This document shows, piece after piece, positions 48,701 to 57,700 of a DNA stretch of 64,000 bases. The stretch comes from Tethya wilhelma. Taxonomy: Eukaryota > Porifera > Demospongiae > Tethyida > Tethyidae. The DNA lies in contig CAXIPT010000001.1 of the NCBI GenBank assembly GCA_964030475.1, forward strand, positions 21,634,354 to 21,698,353. Reading direction: 5' to 3'. The notes beneath the pieces were generated by a model that ran no database searches, was not told the origin of the DNA, and worked only from the letters and a program-made list of their open reading frames with translations. Positions within the stretch are counted from its first letter, which is position 1. Each line of letters opens with the position of its first letter. The translations under genes and the position numbers were made by a program.

Positions 48701-51700
48701 GCTGTTTCCACAAGCTTTTGAACTATTGTAATCTTTGCTGTCTTACACTACACATCTTCATGGACTCATTCCATGGTTGTTACAAGCTCCAGCCTCGAGA
48801 CTGCCGCTACTTTGCAGCTATCTATCTGCTTCTGAGGATCGTGAGTCACAGCTTCATCTTTACAAATGCAGTTCCTCAAATGTCTTTTATAGTCACTGGA
48901 GTTGTGCTCATTGGATTGACTGCCAGTGTTGCCATCATAAGACCATACAAAAGATTACTCTACACAGTTATGGATACAATACTGTTTGCTAACCTAAGCA
49001 CAATATATTTGATTGCAACTCGTTCTGTATCACTTGATATCTTTCAACATCATAACTCAACTGTGGTTCGCTTTCTAACCTTTGTTGGTGGATCAATTCT
49101 AATGCTCTTTGGAGTTGGGCTAGTAGTATCATTTGTGATACCTCAACAATTTTTACTAAAACTGAAAGAGATGCTAGATCGTATGAAAATGATCATCACT
49201 AGAAAAGCTGACTCTACTCAACCCCAGGATCCTGTACCTTATCGACTGGATCACATGGATGAATACCCTCCTCTATTACCTTAAACAAGAGAGTATGAAT
49301 TCAATTAACAATTTGATTTTACTGTAGACAGTCAATTTCACAGGTTCTTGAAATTTCCAAATTCTTATAAATTCCGAGTCAGATTCTGTTTAAGTTCACT
49401 TCTAAAACATGTCTTTTCTGTGTTTGATTGCTTTATATTTAATATTAATGATACAATGTAGTACTAGATATGCGCATATGTACACAGAGAGAAACAGACA
49501 CTGCCTGTATTAACAATTAATATGCATGCTACTGCTTATTTCATATAATAATTTATAATAATTTGCTATACATGAGACCACATGCACGGCATAAAGTGTA
49601 CATTGGGCACAATCTCATGTGTAGTAGCCAGCTCATTTTAACTTACTGACAACAATTTGGTGGTCTAGTTTTATATGTACTAATGAAAAAAAAAAGTTTG
49701 AAATCAAAACATACTGTATACCCCACTGCAATTTTATGAGTTGTGTTCAATAGACTATAAGTGCATTTCACAAACAAAAGAGATATTTCATGGTGCTAAC
49801 CGAGGGACTGATGTGAGGGACAATAAAAAATACAGGGACTTGAAGCATGAATGTTATATTGTTCTTTGGTTGTGTAAAGCGGCATATTATTCCAGAGAAT
49901 CAGGTAAACTGTAACCCACACTTAAAATCATATGTACATTGTTTACTTTTACTATACATTTCTATAGACTGAGACAGTATCACACTACTACACTTATAAA
50001 CACATAATATGCTACTGTACCGGTCCATGTAGGACAATACAAGAGTGGATTGAGAGGGAAAAAAACATAAGCTAAAAACATTAAAAAGTAAAACCAGAAG
50101 CTTATGAGCGAATGCCATGCTGGCAAAACCATCATATACACTGCTACATTGCTTTCAAATCAAGCATGATATACATACTAACAGTTATATGTAGCACATA
50201 ATTTGACATTGACTTACCTTGCGTACACGTACACGGTTATAACTTATACACAACAAATAATCTGACAGCCATATACACCAAGTTACACATTTCACTCCAA
50301 CCAAATCCAGTTTAAAGAAGTGCCATAACTGCTAGCAAAAAACCTCATTCTACTACCCTAGATACAATAAACCATACCAGTTGTCCATGCTTCATGATGA
50401 GCTTGATGAGATCCTCTTCCAGTCCAGCCAGGAAGGACTCACTGGGATGCTCCATGAGAGGCACCACCTCCTTCAAGATCCTGGCCACAAAGTGCAAGAA
50501 CATCACGTCCTTATGAGCCTAGGATAAAAGATGAATGAATGGAGCTCAGGTAGAACAAAACTGAGTGGAAAAGTTTCACAAGGTTGAGCTTTCATTGCTA
50601 GTTTTTGAAAAAGTTACAATCAAAGAAATGAACAAAAAAAATGCATGCATTTTTTAATAGACTCCGAGCTGTAATGATCGATCAACATTAGTAAAAATAA
50701 TATCAAATTCTGTATTATGGACAGAGTTGTATGACAATGGTATATGCATGATCCAATACATGGGAGGGACTGACAATACTATGTACCAAGCAGCTCCGTG
50801 CACCAAGCTAGAACAAGCTTGTCACAACCATGTGACTATCATGCACAACAGCATGAACATAATGTCTTCCAAACAAACTTGCATGCAGCTTCTCTCTCAC
50901 ACAGGTGCATATGCAGACACATGTGTATATACACATGAAATGATCATGCACTTACAGCGCACGATGAGTTCAAGTAGGGATGGAGTGTGGTGGCATGCTT
51001 GAGGAGGAGTTTGGGTCTGATGCTACAGAAGAGATAGAGAGTGAAGATGCAAGAGATGAGGGTCTGAGAGGTCGAGGCATCCGTCTTATCTGTATGTGTG
51101 GGAAAATAAATAAAACAACAACGTAAATACCTTCCAAGAAGACATTTAACACAATACAACGATATGGATCGAGCTATATATAAATACCACACAAGGATTA
51201 GAGGAGGTTGCAAGCAAGTAGGTCAACAACAATGTCTGCTGGGTCAGCAATCTTTCTCTCTGTACAATGTATACGTATCCACTTCTATAATATTTGTAGG
51301 ATCAGCACTTAGCATCCCAAACTACTAGCTTACAACCTACTCGGCACCAGGACAATATGACTACTTTTCCTTATACCTGGGTTCTCATCCAGGGCAAGTA
51401 CCCTCTCAACCAGGCAGTCAACCATCAGTTGACTGACATGGAACACTTCTTGAACAGCAGCCTGGTCTTCCGTCTTCAACATCTAGTAGCGTGTACATGC
51501 ATGAATCAAGTGTCAAGAAGATTTGGCGATATACCGTATAGCAGGTAAACTTGGCGAGAATTAAATTTGGCAAATTGGCGAATCGTGATAACCACTACCA
51601 ATTCAAAATAGAAACCACGTGCAGGTAGCGCCAGCTTTAGCAGTTTTTAGCAATAAAAGACTCTCTACTGTCCTACTTCTGCAGTCTGAAAGCTCGCAAG

Positions 51701-54700
51701 GTTCGTTGCTCGTAACTAGAGTATGTTTTTCACCTCCAAAATTGAGCTTGGAACTGAATTTGCCAAATTTTAAGCCCGCCAAATTTACCCGCTATACGGT
51801 AGTGCACAAACAGACATTGGCAATAAACAGCGAGTATCTACTAACACTGTAAATTGATCCTACATACAATACCTGCTCAAACAGCTGTTCAAACCACTCA
51901 GAAACGTAATCTTTACATATCCCGACCTGGAATGGTAAATAGTGAACAAAAAGTAATCTGATGCAAATTCAATGGCCGTACAACAATAGTCAACGTAATG
52001 TACAGTACTACAAGAAGCTCACCACAGAGGTAATGATGGTGACTCTCTTGAGAAGAACCTCCTTCTGCTCTGCTCCATCTGGTGGACTAGTGAACCACAA
52101 CTCCCGAAGTACTTGAGTTACAAGTTGCTACAGAACACACATGAAATGAATTGAAAAATACAATGTCATGCAGATACTCAATTGGGTATAGTAATAGCAA
52201 TATTTGATGAACAGAAAGTTTAATGAACTTTATCTAACAAAGAAAGCCTAAGGATAAGGTATACATGCATACAGGAAAACATAAAGCTTTAAAAAAAAAC
52301 TAGAAAAGGTCAGCATGGCTAGATGTCTCTGATCATAATAAAAACAAAAGTTTCTTGCTATTAGAACAACTTCCAAATTTATCTTACCTTGATCCCTCCT
52401 TCTTCGTCTCCTATTCTCCTGATGATCCTCACACAGATGTCAGGAATCTTGGGAAACTCTGGTTGAAAGACACAAATGTCCTTGAGGATCTTGATCGCTC
52501 TCTTGCGAACACTAACACCAGAATCCTACAAGGATACAAGAATATATAGGTGAACAGAACATACACAAAATGCTCCTAAACAACAGTAAACTTTTTTGGA
52601 AAGATTAGACTGCTATATGCAAGATATACATACACACAAAAACACCACAAAAGATGTCTTCATATTAGAGTCTAAGAGGGTTCAACAAGACTGCGACCCA
52701 TACAATTGAATTCAGCACTCTGAGAGGATTCAAACGATATCCACTTTGTTGTAGTTTGGACAACGTAGGCCTGACTTGGATCACAATCGTGTATATGATA
52801 GTACTCACTGTACATTTTGATTCAGTAGGTTTTACAGGTACTCTCTAAATAAAAGTAATTTTGTATCTAAGGCTTTTGATCTATATATCATTTGAAAGCT
52901 CTTCTTATGGTGATTACAATGGTACTAACTCTCTTTTTGTATAACAAATCAAGAATGAATAATACGTGAAAGTATCTAGTCAGTACAAAAAAAGGCCACA
53001 AAAAGGCCATGAAAGACGCCTTCACATTGGAGTCTAGGAAGGTTGGACAAAACTGCGGACCTTACTGTTGTATTTAGCACACTAAAAGGATTCAAATGAT
53101 ATCCACTTTATTGCAGTTTGGACAATGTAGGCCTGACTTGGACTACAATCGTGTATAAAAAAATATTCACTTAAACTGTATGTTAGTGACTCACTCGAAT
53201 ACGTTCACAGATCATATCATAATACTGGGAGGTGAGACGAGGTTGAATGAGCACAAAACGACCAATCAGATCAACCGCAGCCTCTCGAACCAGAGTCGAG
53301 GTATCCAAGAAACGAAACTCCACAGCACGTTGCATGTCAGTCTGAGGGTGAACACGTGGGGAGATTAAGAAAATAATATGTACATGTACATATACACATA
53401 CACGTACCATAACAGTGGGTACAAGTTTAAATGCAGTGAATTAGCAATTTTATTTATTAAATTGCCAAACAGTTCTATACACACACCTGGATGCATATAA
53501 CAAATGTAGCATGTACGACTAAATTGCCAAATAAAAACAAAACAACACAAAAAATGTAATAGCCATAAAATGTGAATTATCCAAATTTAATGCTTGTCAA
53601 ATTTACCCACTATAATGATACCAAGAAAATGCATGACGAAAGTTGTATGATGATATATTGCATGTAGCTTACCCGTGACAGTATGCTGGGGTCAGCAGCA
53701 ATGATGGTAGAGAGAGCCTTCATCGCCCTAGTCCTCACATGAACGGCAGAGTCATTGGACACACGCATCAACTACAGCAACATATAGTATATAAGGATCA
53801 ATACAGCCCGTATTTTTTCAAGCAATTTCGAATATTAAAATTTCAGTTACCTATACAACATCCATATCAGGTAAATATACACTCTGCCTACACACAGTCA
53901 CCTAGGATACTATAAGCGATGATACAGAGTACTTAGCTATCATACCTTTTGTAAGTACGTGTCAAAGCTCTTTGAGAGAGCTCGTGATGAAGCCAAGAAG
54001 CGTGTCACAACAGCTGCTGATGACTCCGTCAATATCCCTTCCATCGTCTTCAAGGAGGACAGAACTCTTGGGTCCAGAAGAGAGTGCAGCATCTCTTTCT
54101 TGGCTTCTGACTGTTGTAGGGCCACTGCTGACGAGCTAATTCCAACAGGGGCACTGTCCAACATGGCGAGTTGCTCAATTTGAAGAGTAGGTGAGTCAGG
54201 ATTCTCTTTGAGGGCCTTGTCCAATTCAACATGAGTGTCATAGAGCCACTGACCAATGTAGAAGTCACGGGCAAACTGAGGGTGAAGAAAAAGAAAGAAA
54301 GAAAAGATCAGGTGTATACTGTATAGCGGGTATTTTTCGTGGAGTAAAATTTTCATGGTTTTTGTGGTTGACTGACAAACCACGAAATATTTACCACAAA
54401 TAAAGGCTGGGGTGTGGTTAATCCATACGTGCCGTATACATGACCACGAAATTTTTTCCACGAATCAGTGAAATTTTCAAAGACCACGAAAATTTACCCC
54501 CGAAAAATACCCGCTATATGGTAGAGTGCAACGTGTGCATTGATTGTGTACAAACTGAGTGTGAACAAAATATGCTAGATCTCATGAGAGCTAGTCCACA
54601 ACCTATAATCCCAGTGCCTATAGTTACTGTAGAAAAGAGGGAGCTCAAACTCAAGCCACAAAAACTCTATTATAAGATAAAAAGGTAGATCTTATAATGA

Positions 54701-57700
54701 CTTACAGCACAGGCTGGATCTCCATCACTCCTCTTGTTGAGGTAGGCAATGAGAGACTTCTGAAGATGTTGAGTGTTTTCAGAGAATGCATCCTGCATGA
54801 GGAGAATGAACAGATATATCAATATGAAACATCATAGTAGAAGAGAAGGCATTAAAAAGTAAAGGAACAAAAATTTTTGCTACTTGCTACGATTTATAGT
54901 ACGCAGATTGGCAAATTTTTGTTTGCAAATTACTTTTCTTTGTTAACTTTTGCCACTTTTGTGGTTACCAACAATCCACCATGTAACCCTCATAGAGTAG
55001 ACAACCATGCACATACCATTCTGGTAATCTCAGTTGGCGAAGGAATCTTAGCATCTATCTTGCTGTGGAGTATCTGAGCTAGAATATCCACCAGCTCCTC
55101 GTGGTCCTGTTGGTTGCTAGCAGTGGCATCCTTCCTCAGCCTGGCTGCTATCACTCCAAGGTGCTCCAGAGAGGTAAGGCGAAGAGTCTGTTCATTGTTA
55201 CGATTGGTGAAGGAATGGACCTACAGGGATCGACACATGGAGGCATGATTTAGTAAGACATGTACATGTATATATGGGTCAAATGTCAAATTCATACTAT
55301 GCACACAAAAATACTAGTATTCTTAGGCTCCTGTATACACATGGATACACAAGCAATGCATGCACTTGTATGAAGTAGTCCAGTAGAAGGAGATATTGTA
55401 ACACTATTTTCCCACCAGTAGCATCCCAAGTAGAGTGAGCAAAACTTCAGAGGCAGGCCACTCGGGAAGGTTGAGAGTAGCAAGGAGATCTTGAACGAAA
55501 TTGTCAAACAAAGGACGAAAGTCATCCTCATCTTTTCCACCAGAACACCTGGACTCAAGGCAAGATAGGCAATGAATGAGTCAATGTTGAAATGCAACTA
55601 CAATGAAAGCTGACTATATGGTTTTGAAAGGTCGCCTACCTTTTGAGAAACTTGGAGAGAAAGTTGTTGCCAGTGGTTACTGCTAAGTCATAGCTGTTAG
55701 TCATCAAAACATTCACATCAGGCTGAAATAAAAAAACAACAAATAGAAATACCATTGAGATACTATTCAACACACATACACACACAATGTACATTTTTCT
55801 CAGTGTTCTCATTCTCAGTGGGGCTACTGGATCGACTAGCATTGAGAGAGGGTGGGACAACAATACACTGGACCAACTGGAGGACCAGGGCTGTCACCAT
55901 CTGGATGTGCTGACCACTGGACACCCTGTGAGAAGAGAGAGAGGAAGGAAGGTGATATTTATGGGTGTTTGTACACTAAATATGTGGATGGATATGTATG
56001 TTGTGAGGTGAGTGAGGACATGTAACTTGGTACCGAACAATACATGTGACTGTGCATCACTAGACTGGCTAGGACACAGAGGATTGGTACAGGAACAAAT
56101 AGAGTGCTATAGCAATATTATAGCAGTACCTGAAGCTTCTCAGGTTCCTCTTGGTCGTGGGTAGTCGTCTCAGAGAGGCAAAGATATCCTCCAAAATCAA
56201 ATCTCTGTGCTTCTCATACCGAGAGAAAATCTTCAAGAAAACAACAAAAAGACTACTAGCCACATGCATGTATGTATATAATGCATACAGCAAGAGAAGC
56301 GTATGGACTCACTGCTCTGACAAGCCTGAGTGCACTCAACTGGAGGAGGTTGACATTCTCAACAAAGAAGGGAAAGGTCCCAAGAGAAGACAACTGGCAA
56401 GGGAGAAATGAGTAAACATAACCATGTACACATGCATGCACCAATGCAACTACACTCACATTTACATACATGCCTATATGTGACCCAATTTTGGAAAACC
56501 GACCAGATGTAGTAAAACTTTATTTGTAGTAATCGGTGATTGTAGTGTAATTCGCGATGCGCGCGCGAAATTAATTTTTTTGCACCAATGGGGAGGGGCA
56601 CACCTTGGCGAGCTGCAGACGTGATTTTACGGGTGGGGCTGCTTCTATTGCTGAGATATGAGCGCTTGAATGCAGCTATGTCAGCCATGGCTAGCTTCTC
56701 TCCCGTTAGTACACGGGATGCGTTGCCATGTTCATTGATTAATAAGTACATGATGCAGCTGCTGCTGTGCATCTCATTATAATCTTGCATATTTAATGTG
56801 CAACAAAAAACAATGCATTGTTCATGAACTAAACACTTCTAGCAGAAAGAAATCTCTTCCAGATGATCAGAAGATGGCCCACAGTGTTGCAGAATCGCTG
56901 GGCTATGCCAGGAGCTGTTTATCTGTGCATAATAATGAATGAATGTATTGTACATTGTGTATAATAAATTTGCAATGAAATTTGTGGGGGAAAGAAGCTA
57001 AGCGCTTCTTATTATGGGCAATAAGTATTAGCTAAACTGTTTCCTACAGTTAGAATAGCTATAGATGCATGCATTAATATTGGGCGCTTATTTCTGCGCC
57101 ATTTATAGCTTAGTTACTCTAGTTACAGCCCACCCGCTACATTATTCTACTTAGTAGACTTACTTACTTTCTTGGTGAATCCTCCTGGAAGGCTCCCTGG
57201 TCTTCTGTGTCTTTAAAAAGGCTCATAAAGTAAGTTTTAACTAGCGCTTCAACTAACTTCATGCATATTCTGATACTACACTAAAATTGTACCACAAACA
57301 TAAATTGTTTGTAACACGGATAGTATACGGAGTTTGTGTACTCGCGCTTAGCAACGTATTCGCTCACGATTTTAGCGAGTAAAATTGGAATGAACGGTCG
57401 GTATATTTGAGCTCATATCTCCAAAACTATAGCGCCTAGCCGCTTCAAATTTGGAAAATAGCTAGCTGCAATGACGTAGATTACAATGCAAGCGCTATCT
57501 CAAAATTCGCATATTACTACATCTGGTCGGTTTTCCAAAATTCGGTCACATATGTGAATAGTTAATAACAGGTATGCATTTTTTTTAAAATGCAAATTTA
57601 GGATTACAGATTGTATGTACCAAATAAAGAGTGGTTGATACAGTATAGAGACACACTGTTTAAAATATATACATGCACACATGTATTGGCATGTTACAGT

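Larger units (their letters stand above)
47313..53520. repeat. Segmental duplication, copy C (the intact one)
   Basis: Corresponds to 11,510-21,090. It contains TM8 on the plus strand and NIPBL exons E18 to E12 on the minus strand, all uninterrupted. It carries one MITE (51534-51799) absent from copy A and only about 1.5 units of the ~370-bp repeat. Confidence 0.85.
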
